Assembly (NCBI RefSeq): GCF_030817535.1
Contig: NZ_JAUSZL010000002.1
Location: 2,790,001 to 2,854,000 of the forward strand
Length of the DNA: 64,000 nucleotides
Direction of reading: 5' to 3'
Source: Streptomyces sp. V3I8
Lineage (GTDB): Bacteria > Actinomycetota > Actinomycetes > Streptomycetales > Streptomycetaceae
In this document: positions 50,321 to 59,330 of the stretch, piece after piece
Layout: each line of letters begins with the position of its first letter
Position numbering within the stretch: position 1 is the first letter of the stretch
The notes under the pieces: generated by a model
Told to the model about the DNA's origin: nothing
The model's input: only the letters and a program-made list of their open reading frames with translations
Databases searched by the model: none
Program-made: the position numbers and the translations under genes

Positions 50321-52621
50321 CTAAGGCAGGGCGGCCGCCAAAGCCTTTGGCAGCGGAGCCGCGTGCACGATGCCCAGCGCCTGCGTGGCCCGCGTCAGGG
50401 CCACGTACAGGTCGCTCGTGCCGAACCGCCCCGGCTCGACCACCACCACCGCGTCGAACTCGAGCCCCTTCGCCTGCCGGGGATCGAGCAGCACGACCGA
50501 CCGGGTCAGATCCGGCTCCGCCCCCGCCACCACCCCGTCCAGCCGGGCGGCCAGCACCCCGTGCAGGTCGCGCGGCGCGATCACCGCGAGCCGCCCCTCG
50601 GCGGGGGCCAGTTCGGCGGCCACCTTCTCCACCGCACCGGGCAGGTCGGCGTCCGGGCGCACCAGGGGACGCACCCCCGTGGACCGCACCGAACCCGGCG
50701 GCTCGAAATCCGGCCGCTCGGCCCGCGGGACGGCCGCCGCGACCTCCATGATCTCGGACGGTGTGCGGTAGTTGACCGCGAGCCGGGTGTGCTCCCAGCG
50801 GTCCCCGACATAGGGGTGGAGGATGTCCGACCAGGAACCGACACCCCCGGCCTCGGACGTCTGGGCGGGGTCGCCCACGAGCGTCATCGACCGCGTGGGG
50901 CTGCGGCGCATCAGCAGCCGCCAGGCCATCGGGGACAACTCCTGCGCCTCGTCGACGATGATGTGCCCGAACGCCCAGGTCCGGTCGGCCGCGGCCCGCT
51001 CGGCGGCGCTGCGGTGGTCGTCCTCCTCGTGGCGCTCGGCCATCCGCTCGGCGTCGATGATGTCGTGCGCCGACAGGACCTCCGCGTCCTCCACGTCCAT
51101 GTCCTCGAACTCGTACGTCCTGGACGCGTACGAGACGTCGAGGACGCCCTGGGCGTACGCGACCTGCCGGTCCCGTTCCTGCTCGGCGGCGGCCCGTGTC
51201 GTCCGGTCGTCGTCGCCGAGGAGTTCGGCGGCCTCGTCGAGGAGAGGGACGTCGGCGGTCGTCCAGGCACGGGTCACCGGGCGGCGGACGGCCTCCGCGT
51301 CCGCCACGGTGAGGTACGCGTCGGGCTCGGCGAGGAAGTCCGCGACGAGGCGCCGCGGGGTGACGCGCGGCCACAACCGGTCGATGGCGGCCCAGACCTC
51401 GGGGTTCTCGGCGAGGTCGTCGCGGATCTGGGTGATGTCGCTCGGGTCCAGCAGGTTCGTGCCGTCGAAGGGGTCCGTGCCGATCCGCTCGGCCACCATG
51501 TCGGTGAGGGTGTTGAGGATGTGCCCCTCGAAGTGCTCGCGGGCCGCGTTGTGCGGCAGCCGCAGTTCACGGGTGCGGTCGCGGGCGACGCGTACGAGAC
51601 CCTCGTCGAGCATCAGTATGTCCCGGTCGTGCTCGACGGCGATCACCGGATCGGGCAGCGCCTGGCGGTCGCGCACGACGGCGGCGAGGACGTCGGCCAT
51701 ACCGGCGCCGCCCTTCACCGCGGCGGCCTCCGCGGTGTCGGTGGCACTCGCCCGCACCCCGGGGTACAGCTCGCCGACGGTCGCGAGCAGGACGCCCGTC
51801 TCACCGAGCGAGGGCAGGACCTCGGCGATGTAGCCGAGGAAGGCGGGGTTCGGGCCGACGATCAGGACGGCCCGCTTGGCGAGCAGTTCCCGGTGCTCGT
51901 AGAGGAGGTAGGCGGCCCGGTGCAGCGCCACCGCCGTCTTGCCGGTGCCGGGGCCGCCCTCCACCACCAGGATCCCGCGGTGCGGGGCGCGGATGATGCG
52001 GTCCTGCTCGGCCTGGATGGTCTGCACGATGTCGTTCATGCGGCCGGTGCGGGCGGAGTTGAGAGCGGAGAGCAGCACGGCGTCCCCGGTCGGGTCCTCG
52101 TGCCCGGTGCGCACCTGGTCCCCCAGGTCGAGGATCTCGTCGTGCAGCGCGGTCACGGCCCGGCCCTCGGTGGTGATGTGCCGCCGGCGGCGCAGCCCCA
52201 TGGGGGTGTGACCGGTGGCGAGGTAGAAGGGGCGGGCGACCGGGGCGCGCCAGTCGATCAGGATCGGGGTGTGCTCGGCGTCGTCGGCACGGATGCCGAT
52301 GCGGCCGATGTGGTGGGTGAGGTGGGCGGGATGAGTGGGGTCGGAGGAGTCCGCCAGGTCGATCCGGCCGAAGCAGAGCGAGCCGTCGACCGCGTTCAGC
52401 GCGGCGAGCAGACCGGAACGTTCGGCGACGAGGACGTCCCGTTCGAGGCGGGCCTGCATCGGGGTGCTGCCCTGCGCGAGGGCGTCCGCGACGGAGGCCT
52501 CGGTGCCGCCGCGCAGCGCGTCCACACGCGCGTGGAGGCCGTCGATGAATTCCTGCTCACGGCGCAATTCCTCGTCCGGAAATCCAGTGGTTGAGTCTGT
52601 GTGTGAGGCCTTGTTTGACAA
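50321..52621 (-). CDS. helR: HelR/HelD-type RNA polymerase recycling ATPase
   Basis: A 766-residue UvrD-like motor protein. It has an N-terminal coiled region (LRREQEFIDGLHARVDALR) of HelD type, Walker A GGPGTGKTA at 222-230, HIIVDEAQEL as Walker B, and LVGDPAQTS as a later helicase motif. HelD/HelR proteins free stalled RNA polymerase; actinobacterial HelR also protects it from rifamycins. The start is TTG at 52621, five bases after GGGAG. A likely -10 (TATATC) lies about 20 bp upstream. The GC-rich rifamycin-associated element I recall was not seen. Confidence 0.87.
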   Translation of the reverse strand: MSNKASHTDSTTGFPDEELRREQEFIDGLHARVDALRGGTEASVADALAQGSTPMQARLERDVLVAERSGLLAALNAVDGSLCFGRIDLADSSDPTHPAHLTHHIGRIGIRADDAEHTPILIDWRAPVARPFYLATGHTPMGLRRRRHITTEGRAVTALHDEILDLGDQVRTGHEDPTGDAVLLSALNSARTGRMNDIVQTIQAEQDRIIRAPHRGILVVEGGPGTGKTAVALHRAAYLLYEHRELLAKRAVLIVGPNPAFLGYIAEVLPSLGETGVLLATVGELYPGVRASATDTAEAAAVKGGAGMADVLAAVVRDRQALPDPVIAVEHDRDILMLDEGLVRVARDRTRELRLPHNAAREHFEGHILNTLTDMVAERIGTDPFDGTNLLDPSDITQIRDDLAENPEVWAAIDRLWPRVTPRRLVADFLAEPDAYLTVADAEAVRRPVTRAWTTADVPLLDEAAELLGDDDRTTRAAAEQERDRQVAYAQGVLDVSYASRTYEFEDMDVEDAEVLSAHDIIDAERMAERHEEDDHRSAAERAAADRTWAFGHIIVDEAQELSPMAWRLLMRRSPTRSMTLVGDPAQTSEAGGVGSWSDILHPYVGDRWEHTRLAVNYRTPSEIMEVAAAVPRAERPDFEPPGSVRSTGVRPLVRPDADLPGAVEKVAAELAPAEGRLAVIAPRDLHGVLAARLDGVVAGAEPDLTRSVVLLDPRQAKGLEFDAVVVVEPGRFGTSDLYVALTRATQALGIVHAAPLPKALAAALP

Positions 52622-52663
52622 TTCCGCTCCCGCCCGGATATACTGTGCGCAGTGAACTTATCA

Positions 52664-52686
52664 GTGACTTGTTTTGCGTAAGTCAC
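52664..52686. promoter_or_regulatory. Inverted repeat upstream of helR
   Basis: GTGACTT-N9-AAGTCAC, with a nearby related AGTGAACTT at 52651-52659, lies just upstream of the helR promoter region in an AT-rich patch. The three AGTGA/TCACT-type half-sites suggest an operator for a dimeric regulator. Confidence 0.4.
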
Positions 52687-52703
52687 GAACTATTCAATAT
52701 ACG

Positions 52704-52746
52704 CAGAGAAATCCCCCGCAGGCAATTCCTGCGGGGGATTTCTCTG
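52704..52746. terminator. 19-bp hairpin terminator after thioredoxin
   Basis: CAGAGAAATCCCCCGCAGG (52704-52722) pairs perfectly with 52728-52746 across five bases (CAATT). It begins 18 bp after the thioredoxin stop and separates that operon from helR on the same strand. Confidence 0.88.
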
Positions 52747-52763
52747 TACGGGCCGCGGGCCCG

Positions 52764-53096
52764 TCAGAGGACGTCCGCGAGCTCCTCCAGCAGCCGCCGC
52801 CTGGGCCGGGCGCCCACCATCGACTTCACCGGCCGCCCGCCGCGGAACACCATCAGGGTGGGCATCGACAGCACCCTGTACGCGTTCGTCGTCTCCGGGT
52901 TCGTGTCCACGTCCAGCTGCACCACCTTGAGCCGGCCGGCGTGCTCGGCGGCGACGGCGCTCAGCACCGGCGCGATCTGCCGGCACGGCGGGCACCAGTC
53001 CGCGGTGAACTCCACCAGTACGGGCAGCTCCGCCCCGATCACCTCCGCCTCGAAGTCCGCGTCCGTCACCTCGGCCACTCCTGCCGCCTTGATCAC
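52764..53096 (-). CDS. trxA: Thioredoxin
   Basis: A 110-residue cytosolic thioredoxin. The active site is WCPPC (34-38), with Pro replacing the usual Gly at the third position, followed by the cis-Pro segment MPTLMVF. WCPPC makes a different redox potential from WCGPC likely. The GTG at 53096 overlaps the MerR stop (GTGA) and has GGGAGG upstream within the MerR gene. The shared operon with a MerR regulator suggests redox-responsive expression. Confidence 0.92.
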   Translation of the reverse strand: MIKAAGVAEVTDADFEAEVIGAELPVLVEFTADWCPPCRQIAPVLSAVAAEHAGRLKVVQLDVDTNPETTNAYRVLSMPTLMVFRGGRPVKSMVGARPRRRLLEELADVL

Positions 53097-53521
53097 CGTG
53101 TCCGCCCTCCCAGTTCGCATACCGGTTCCGGACCGCCCGGAACCGCCGCCTCGGCCGCCAGGTCGCCCATCGCCCGCTCGGCCCGCGCCAGCTGTCCGCC
53201 GACCTGTTCGCGTACGGACCGCAGCTCGTCGATCAGCGCGTCCAGCTCACCCAGCTTGCGCCGGTAGACGGCGAGCGAGGCCGGGCAGGCGTCGCCCTGC
53301 GGATGGCCGGCCCGCAGGCACTCCACGAAGGGTCGCGTCTCCTCCAGGTCGAACCCGAAGTCCTGCAGCGTCCTGATCTGCCGCAGCAGTTTCAGGTCGT
53401 CCTCGTCGTACGCCCGGTACCCGTTGCTCCCGCGCCGCGCGGGCAGCAGCCCCCGCGACTCGTAGTACCGGAGCGTCCGCGTGGTGGTCCCGGCCCGCGC
53501 CGCCAGCTCGCCGATTCGCAT
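53093..53521 (-). CDS. MerR-family regulator paired with thioredoxin
   Basis: A 142-residue activator with the N-terminal winged helix RIGELAARAGTTTRTLRYYESRGLL and a C-terminal coiled coil (about 85-120). Three cysteines (in VECLRAG, GDACPAS and PVCELG) could serve as metal or redox sensors, though none forms the SoxR CxxCxxxxxC cluster motif. It sits before trxA with a four-base overlap. The perfect palindrome at 53536-53555, 15 bp before its start, is its likely operator. Confidence 0.88.
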   Translation of the reverse strand: MRIGELAARAGTTTRTLRYYESRGLLPARRGSNGYRAYDEDDLKLLRQIRTLQDFGFDLEETRPFVECLRAGHPQGDACPASLAVYRRKLGELDALIDELRSVREQVGGQLARAERAMGDLAAEAAVPGGPEPVCELGGRTR

Positions 53522-53535
53522 GCCGTGACGGTAAT

Positions 53536-53555
53536 CCTTGACGCCGACGTCAAGG
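53536..53555. promoter_or_regulatory. MerR-type operator CCTTGACG-N4-CGTCAAGG
   Basis: A perfect 8-bp inverted repeat with a four-base centre. It includes a TTGACG -35-like hexamer on the minus strand, as in MerR-type promoters. It is so close to the start codon (15 bp) that the merR mRNA is probably very short-leadered or leaderless. Confidence 0.7.
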
Positions 53556-53562
53556 CAAGCGG

Positions 53563-54084
53563 TCAGCGGGGGGCGGGCGGCAGCAGCGGCTTGCGCTCCA
53601 CCGGGGACGACAGGACGATCGACGTCGTCGTACGGCCGAGCGCCGAGGCCTGCTCCAGGACGTCCTCCAGGTGGACCGTGTCCTCGACCGCGACCTTCAG
53701 GATCCAGCAGTCCTCGCCGACGACGTGGTGGGCCTCCATGATCTCGGGACGGGCCAGCAGCTCCAGCGTCCTGGGGTGCTTCAGGGTGTAGCCGCCGTGC
53801 GGGTCGACCCGGACGAAGGCCTGGATGCCGTAGCCGAGGTGCTTCGGCGACACGTGGGCGCCGTAGCCGGTGACGGCGCCGGCCGACTCCAGCCGGCGGA
53901 CGCGTTCGGCGACGGCCGCCGGGGACAGCCGGACCCGGCGGCCCAGCTCGCTGAGCCTGATCCGGCCGTCGCTCTGCAGCAGGTCCAGGATCTGCCGGTC
54001 CACCGCGTCGAGGGCGACCGGTGTTCCGTCGGTGCCGGCCCGCGTATGCCGTGGTTCTTTCGGTGCCGCGACCGTATCTCCCAT
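53563..54084 (-). CDS. Lrp/AsnC-family transcriptional regulator
   Basis: A 173-residue regulator: winged helix-turn-helix (LDAVDRQILDLLQSDGRIRLSELGRRVRLSP, about 28-60, broken into conserved LDxxDxxIL and RVRRLE parts) and a RAM ligand-binding domain ending DCWILKVAVEDTVHLEDVL. Such proteins respond to amino acids. A 20-residue polar N-terminal extension is present. The ATG at 54084 follows GGGGGAG. It is divergent from the NAD-binding reductase gene, a likely target. Confidence 0.9.
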   Translation of the reverse strand: MGDTVAAPKEPRHTRAGTDGTPVALDAVDRQILDLLQSDGRIRLSELGRRVRLSPAAVAERVRRLESAGAVTGYGAHVSPKHLGYGIQAFVRVDPHGGYTLKHPRTLELLARPEIMEAHHVVGEDCWILKVAVEDTVHLEDVLEQASALGRTTTSIVLSSPVERKPLLPPAPR

Positions 54085-54203
54085 GTCTCCCCCTTCAGAC
54101 CGCACGCGTACGCCGCGAGAATTATGACCGCGGATCCGGCCGGTGCGGCCGGGGACCGCGGGGAACGGCCGGGACGGTCCGGAATTCAGGGGAAAGGGAC
54201 GCC

Positions 54204-55133
54204 GTGCGCGAAGTGTGTGTCATAGGCGGCAGCCGGTATTTCGGAAAGCGGCTGATCGGCCGGCTGCTTTCCGCCGGGGACCGGGTGACCGTCGTCAACC
54301 GCGGTTCGGCCGCGCCGCCCGCGGGCGCCGTCCACCTGGTCGCCGACCGGGACGACGAAGGGTCTTTGGTGCGGGCGCTCGGATCCCGCGCCTTCGACGT
54401 CGTGGTCGACCAGGTCTGCTACACCCCCGTGCAGGCGCAGATCGCCCGCCGGGTCTTCGCCGGACGTGTCCGGCGGTACGTCATGACGTCCACGGTCGAG
54501 GTGTACGAGTACGAGGACTCGGCGGACCCGGTGGGCGAGGACGCCGTCGACCCGCGTACGGTCCCGGTCGATCCCGGGCTCCCGTGGGGGGACCCGGAGT
54601 TCCGTGACGCCCATTACGGCGAGGGCAAGCGGCAGGCGGAGGCCGTGTTCGCGGCGGAACCGGCGTTTCCGTACGTGGCCGTGCGGGTGGCCCATGTGCT
54701 GGGCGGCGCCGACGACTTCACCGGGCGGCTGGCCCACTACGCCGAGCGGATCCGGTCCGGCGAGCCGGTCGCCGTGCCCGCGGTGAACCGTCCGGCCACG
54801 TACATCCATGTCGAGGAGATCGCCGATTTCCTCGCGTGGGCGGTGGGTGAGGAGTTCACCGGGCCGGTGAACGCGGCGTCGCACGGGGTGCTGGGGCTGG
54901 AGGAGCTGTGCGAGGCGGTGAGCGGGGGGCTCGTGGCGGGTGGTGAGGACGGCGGCGGTGGTGGCCGAGCGGCCGTGTTCCGTGTCGGGCCGGCCGACGG
55001 CCTCTCCCCCTTCGCCTTCACCCGCTCGTACGGGATGGACAACGGCCGCGCCACGCGCCTCGGCTTCACCTTCACGAGGACGCGGGACTGGCTCCCCCAC
55101 GCGGTGACCGAAACCCTCGGCACCCCCCACTGA
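54204..55133 (+). CDS. NAD-dependent epimerase/reductase
   Basis: A 309-residue extended SDR protein. The nucleotide site is VCVIGGSRYFGKRL, a GGxxxxG variant of the usual GxxGxxG. The downstream YGEGKRQAE gives the catalytic Tyr-x-x-x-Lys. TYIHVEEIADFLAWAV is typical of sugar-nucleotide epimerase/reductase relatives. Substrate is unknown. The GTG at 54204 follows AAAGGGA. It is divergent from the Lrp regulator across 119 bp. Confidence 0.82.
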   Translation: MREVCVIGGSRYFGKRLIGRLLSAGDRVTVVNRGSAAPPAGAVHLVADRDDEGSLVRALGSRAFDVVVDQVCYTPVQAQIARRVFAGRVRRYVMTSTVEVYEYEDSADPVGEDAVDPRTVPVDPGLPWGDPEFRDAHYGEGKRQAEAVFAAEPAFPYVAVRVAHVLGGADDFTGRLAHYAERIRSGEPVAVPAVNRPATYIHVEEIADFLAWAVGEEFTGPVNAASHGVLGLEELCEAVSGGLVAGGEDGGGGGRAAVFRVGPADGLSPFAFTRSYGMDNGRATRLGFTFTRTRDWLPHAVTETLGTPH

Positions 55134-55160
55134 GCCGGGCGCGGCCCGCCGTCGGCGGGC

Positions 55161-55230
55161 CGCGCGGTTCCCCGCGCCCCTTAGGGGCGGGGGCGCAGCC
55201 CCGCTTTTCAGGGGCGCGGGGAACTGCGCG
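55161..55230. repeat. Paired dispersed 20-mers forming a large hairpin (copies 3 and 4)
   Basis: CGCGCGGTTCCCCGCGCCCC at 55161-55180 faces GGGGCGCGGGGAACTGCGCG at 55211-55230; the two pair with a single mismatch. Inside, CGGGG-N6-CCCCG forms another stem. Single halves of this element occur at 12237 and 29135. It lies between the convergent reductase and dctA genes and probably acts as a bidirectional terminator. Confidence 0.8.
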
Positions 55231-55338
55231 CTCGGCCACCGCGTAGCCGCACCCGTGCGACGATCCGGAACCGGCGGGGCCGGGCGGCTGAGCGAGGGGG
55301 AAGTGCTCAGCCGCCCGGAGCGCGAGGACGCGAACGGG

Positions 55339-56769
55339 CTAGGCCTTCGCCAGCGCCTTGTCACCGGGCTGCTCCGGCAGATTCGCGGAGCCGGAGCCGG
55401 AATCGGAGCCGGAGCCGGAGCCGGAGTCGGAGCCGTCGGCACGACCCCCGTGGCCGTCGTCGAGCAGCGTCGTCTCGTCGAACGGCAGCCGCCCCGCGAG
55501 CACCTCGTCCACCCGCGGCCGGTCGATCTCCTTGGTCCACGTACCGATCAGGACGGTGGCCACCGCGTTGCCCGCGAAGTTCGTCAGGGCGCGCGCCTCG
55601 CTCATGAAGCGGTCGATGCCGACGATCAGGCCGATGCCGTCCACCAGCGCCGGCTTGTGGGACGCGAGACCGCCCGCCAGGGTGGCCAGACCCGCGCCGG
55701 TGACACCCGCCGCGCCCTTGGAGGCGACGAGCAGGAAGAGGAGCAGCGGGATCTGCTCACCGATCGACATCGGCGTACCCATGGCGTCGGCGATGAACAG
55801 CGAGGCCATGGTCATGTAGATCATGGTGCCGTCGAGGTTGAAGGAGTAGCCGGTCGGGACGGTGATGCCGACCACCGGCTTGCTGACGCCCAGGTGCTCC
55901 ATCTTCGCGATGAGCCGCGGCAGCGCGGACTCGGAGGAGGAGGTGGACAGGATCAGCAGGAACTCGCGGCCCAGGTACTTGAACAGCAGGAAGATGTTCA
56001 GGCCCGCGACGATCCTCAGCATCGCGCCGAGCACGATGAAGACGAAGAGGAAACAGGTGGTGTAGAAGCCGAGCATCAGGACGGCGAGGCTCTTGAGCGC
56101 GTCCACACCCGCCGAGCCCACGACCGCCGCCATCGCGCCGAACGCACCGACGGGCGCCGCCCACATCACCATGGCGAGGATGCGGAAGACGAGGCGCTGG
56201 ATGTGCTCGATGCCCCGCAGGACCGGCGTACCGGTCGAACCCATGGCCTGGAGCGCGAAGCCGGCGAGCAGCGCGACGAGCAGGGTCTGCAGGACCTCGC
56301 CGCCGGTGAACGCGGAGACGATCGTCGTGGGAATGATCCCGAGCAGGAACTCCTCGGTGTTCTTCGCCTCGACGACCTGCCCCTGGCCCGCGTCCTTGAT
56401 CGCGTCGGTCACCGCGAGGCCCGTACCGGGCTCCAGGATGTTGCCGACGACCAGGCCGATGGCGAGCGCGACGAACGACATGACCACGAAGTAGCCGAGC
56501 GCGATGCCGCCCACCGCGCCGACCTTCGCGGCCTTGCGTACCGAGCCGATGCCCAGGACGATCGTGCAGAAGATGATCGGCGAGATCATCATCTTGATCA
56601 GGTTCACGAAGCCGGTACCGATCGGCTTCAGCTTCACCGCGAAATCGGGGGCGATCAGACCCACCGCGATACCGGCGGCCACGGCGATGATCACCGCGAT
56701 GTACAGATAGTGCGTGCGGTCCCGCTTTGCGGCGGGAGCGGCAGGTGCCGTATCGGGTGTGCTGGTCAC
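55339..56769 (-). CDS. dctA: C4-dicarboxylate/glutamate symporter (DctA family)
   Basis: A 476-residue DAACS transporter of the inner membrane taking up succinate, fumarate, malate or similar with protons or sodium. The HP1 serine motif STSSSESALP and GYSFNLDGTMIYMT of TM7 form the transport site. The C-terminal tail is Gly/Ser/Asp-repetitive. The GTG at 56769 follows GGAGG. It is divergent from a CitA/CitB-type two-component system, its likely regulator. Confidence 0.92.
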   Translation of the reverse strand: MTSTPDTAPAAPAAKRDRTHYLYIAVIIAVAAGIAVGLIAPDFAVKLKPIGTGFVNLIKMMISPIIFCTIVLGIGSVRKAAKVGAVGGIALGYFVVMSFVALAIGLVVGNILEPGTGLAVTDAIKDAGQGQVVEAKNTEEFLLGIIPTTIVSAFTGGEVLQTLLVALLAGFALQAMGSTGTPVLRGIEHIQRLVFRILAMVMWAAPVGAFGAMAAVVGSAGVDALKSLAVLMLGFYTTCFLFVFIVLGAMLRIVAGLNIFLLFKYLGREFLLILSTSSSESALPRLIAKMEHLGVSKPVVGITVPTGYSFNLDGTMIYMTMASLFIADAMGTPMSIGEQIPLLLFLLVASKGAAGVTGAGLATLAGGLASHKPALVDGIGLIVGIDRFMSEARALTNFAGNAVATVLIGTWTKEIDRPRVDEVLAGRLPFDETTLLDDGHGGRADGSDSGSGSGSDSGSGSANLPEQPGDKALAKA

Positions 56770-56898
56770 GGCTGCCCTCCTTGACGACGTCGTCGGCATC
56801 ATCCGGCGTGCGGCTCACGTCCGGGGGTTGTCGGTGACTATCTCCCGGCGTGTGAGGGCGGTCACCCTTCCGTTCATTACGTTCATGCATTTCCGGCC

Positions 56899-58620
56899 AT
56901 GCAGACTGTCCCCATGCGCCTTCCCCGCGTCCCGCGACCCCGCAGCCTGGCAGGTCAGCTCTTCGCCATGCAGGCGGTGCTCGTCGCGGTCGTGGTCACG
57001 GGCTGCGCGCTCTTCACGTACGTCAGCGACCGCAGCCAGGCCGAGGACGCGGCGGGCCGCCAGGCCATGGGGGTGGCCCGCTCGGTCGCGGACTCCCCTT
57101 CCGTACGGGAGGCGATCCGCACCGCGGACCCGACGAGGACGCTCCAGCCGTACGCGGTCGCGGTGCAGCGCGGCGCGCAGGTCGACTTCGTCACGATCAT
57201 GGACCCGGAGGGCATCCGCTGGACCCACCCCAACGAGAAGCTGATCGGCAAGCACTTCCTGGGGCACACGGACCGGGCGCTGCTCGGCGAGTCCTTCACG
57301 GAGACGTACACCGGGACCCTGGGTGAGTCCGTGCGCGCCGTCACACCGATCCGCGACGACGGCAGGATCGTCGGCCTCGTCAGCGCGGGCATCAAGGTCG
57401 ACGAGATAAGCGCGCGGGTCGAGGAGCAGGTCAGAGCCCTGTTCGGGGTCGCCGCCGCGGCGCTGGCGCTGGGCGCCGTCGGCACGTACGTCGTCAACGC
57501 CCGGCTGCGCCGCTCCACCCACGGGATGAACGCGGCCGAGCTGAGCCGGATGCACGACTACCACGAGGCCGCGCTGCACGCGGTGCGCGAGGGGCTGCTG
57601 ATGCTGGACGGGCAGTACCGGGTGGCGCTGATCAACGATGGCGGGCGCGAACTGCTCGGCGTGCGCGGTGACGTGGTGGGCCGCTCGGTGGCGCGGCTCG
57701 ACCTGCCGGCCCCGTTGACGGGAGCGCTGCTGTCGGGGGAGCCGCGGGTGGACGAGGTGTACCTCACGGCGTCGCGGGTGCTGGTCGTGAACACCTCGCC
57801 GGTGTCGGGCGGTGAGCGGCGCGGCACGGTGGTGACCCTGCGCGACGTCACCGAACTGCAGTCCCTGATGGGTGAGCTGGACTCGGAGCGCGGTTTCACC
57901 ACGGCGCTGCGCTCGCAGGCCCACGAGGCGGCGAACCGGCTCCACACGGTCGTCTCGCTGATCGAGCTGGGCCGGGCCGAGGAGGCCGTCGACTTCGCCA
58001 CGGCCGAGCTGGAACTGGCGCAGGCCCTGACGGACCAGGTCGTCGCGGCGGTCAGCGAGCCGGTCCTCGCCGCCCTGCTGCTCGGCAAGACGGCCCAGGC
58101 GAACGAGCGCGGTGTCGAACTGGTGGTCTCCGAGGACAGCAGCATCGACGACGGCCTGCTCCCGGAGTCCCTCACCGCCCGGGACCTGGTGACGGTCCTC
58201 GGCAACCTGATCGACAACGCGGTGGACGCGGCGCAGGGCTCGGCGGGCGCCCGGGTCACCGTCACCGCGCTCGCGGACGCGGCGGGCCTGGTCCTGCGGG
58301 TCAGCGACACCGGGGCGGGGGTGGACCCGGCCCACGCGGAGGAGGTGTTCCGGCGCGGCTGGTCGACGAAGCCGGCCGGGCCGGGCGGGCGCGGGTTCGG
58401 CCTGGCGCTCGTACGGCAGGCGGTGGCCCGGCACGACGGCGCCCTGACCGTGACGACCGCCCCCGGCGGCGGCGCGTCCTTCGAGGTACGGCTGCCCCTG
58501 CCGCCCTCGGCAGGGGCAGGGGCAGGGGCGGGGACCGAGATCCACGCCGCGCCCGAATCCGAACCCGAGTCCGGGCGCGAACGCGAGCCCGAGCCCACGC
58601 CGCACGGAGGCACCCCATGA
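56899..58620 (+). CDS. Sensor histidine kinase, CitA/DcuS family
   Basis: A 573-residue membrane kinase. One helix (about 22-42), a periplasmic Cache-type sensor domain (45-178), a second helix (182-200), a PAS domain (about 220-320), then a Spo0B-type dimer helix with His342 in LRSQAHEAANRLHTVVSL and an ATPase domain with N box NLIDNAVDAA. Family members sense C4-dicarboxylates or citrate. A Glu/Pro-rich tail of 45 residues ends the protein. No clear ribosome site precedes either ATG (56899 or 56914). The stop overlaps the response regulator by four bases. Confidence 0.9.
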   Translation: MQTVPMRLPRVPRPRSLAGQLFAMQAVLVAVVVTGCALFTYVSDRSQAEDAAGRQAMGVARSVADSPSVREAIRTADPTRTLQPYAVAVQRGAQVDFVTIMDPEGIRWTHPNEKLIGKHFLGHTDRALLGESFTETYTGTLGESVRAVTPIRDDGRIVGLVSAGIKVDEISARVEEQVRALFGVAAAALALGAVGTYVVNARLRRSTHGMNAAELSRMHDYHEAALHAVREGLLMLDGQYRVALINDGGRELLGVRGDVVGRSVARLDLPAPLTGALLSGEPRVDEVYLTASRVLVVNTSPVSGGERRGTVVTLRDVTELQSLMGELDSERGFTTALRSQAHEAANRLHTVVSLIELGRAEEAVDFATAELELAQALTDQVVAAVSEPVLAALLLGKTAQANERGVELVVSEDSSIDDGLLPESLTARDLVTVLGNLIDNAVDAAQGSAGARVTVTALADAAGLVLRVSDTGAGVDPAHAEEVFRRGWSTKPAGPGGRGFGLALVRQAVARHDGALTVTTAPGGGASFEVRLPLPPSAGAGAGAGTEIHAAPESEPESGREREPEPTPHGGTP

Positions 58621-59309
58621 GCACGTCTCCCCCGCGCCAGGACATCCGCGTCCTGGTCGTCGAGGACGACCCCGTCGCGGCGGACGCGCACGTCCTGTAC
58701 GTGGGGCGGGTGCCCGGATTCAGGGCGGTCGGCAAGGCACACACCGGGGCGGAGGCGAGACGGGCTCTGGACCGCACGCCCGTGGACCTGCTCCTGCTCG
58801 ACCTGCACCTGCCGGACGTGCACGGCCTGCAGCTGGCCCGCTCGCTGCGCGCCGCCGGCTACCACGCGGACGTCATCGCGGTGACGTCCGCGCGCGACCT
58901 GGCCGTCGTGCGGGAGGGGGTGTCGCTGGGCGTGGTGCAGTACGTGCTCAAGCCGTTCACCTTCGCCACCCTCCGGGACCGGCTCGTGCGCTACGCCGAG
59001 TTCCACGCCGCGGCCGGTGAGGCCAGCGGCCAGGACGAGGTCGACCGGGCGCTGGCCACGCTCAGGGCGCCCGGCCCGGCCGCCCTGCCCAAGGGGCTGA
59101 GCGCGCCGACGCTGGAGAAGGTCACCCGGACCCTGCGCGGCAGCGCGGAGGGGCTGACCGCGACCGGCATGGCGGCGGCGGTCGGCATCTCGCGGATCAC
59201 GGCCCGGCGGTACCTGGAGCACCTGGTGGACGCGGGGCGGGCCGGACGCAGTCCCCAGTACGGACAGGTCGGCCGGCCGGAGCTGCAGTACCGGTGGGTG
59301 AAGGGATGA
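58617..59309 (+). CDS. Response regulator, CitB/DcuR family
   Basis: A 230-residue regulator with a receiver domain (phosphorylated Asp62; acidic Asp17 and Asp18; Lys112) and a C-terminal helix-turn-helix (GLTATGMAAAVGISRITARRYLEHL). This matches CitB/DcuR regulators that switch on transport of the sensed acid. The four-base ATGA overlap couples it to the kinase. Its likely target is dctA, whose promoter lies in the 129-bp divergent gap with direct repeats of GTTCAT at 56872 and 56881. Confidence 0.9.
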   Translation: MSTSPPRQDIRVLVVEDDPVAADAHVLYVGRVPGFRAVGKAHTGAEARRALDRTPVDLLLLDLHLPDVHGLQLARSLRAAGYHADVIAVTSARDLAVVREGVSLGVVQYVLKPFTFATLRDRLVRYAEFHAAAGEASGQDEVDRALATLRAPGPAALPKGLSAPTLEKVTRTLRGSAEGLTATGMAAAVGISRITARRYLEHLVDAGRAGRSPQYGQVGRPELQYRWVKG

Positions 59310-59330
59310 CGGGGGGGGGTCCGGCACGAC

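Noticed and set aside
50400..52594. Long plus-strand frame opposite helR
   Set aside because: Typical antisense shadow in high-GC DNA; helR has clear helicase motifs on the minus strand.
52600..52640. GTGTGAGGCCTTGTTTG near the helR start as a rifamycin-associated element
   Set aside because: Only a 6-bp AGGCCT core is palindromic and most of it is inside the coding start; it does not match the element as I recall it.
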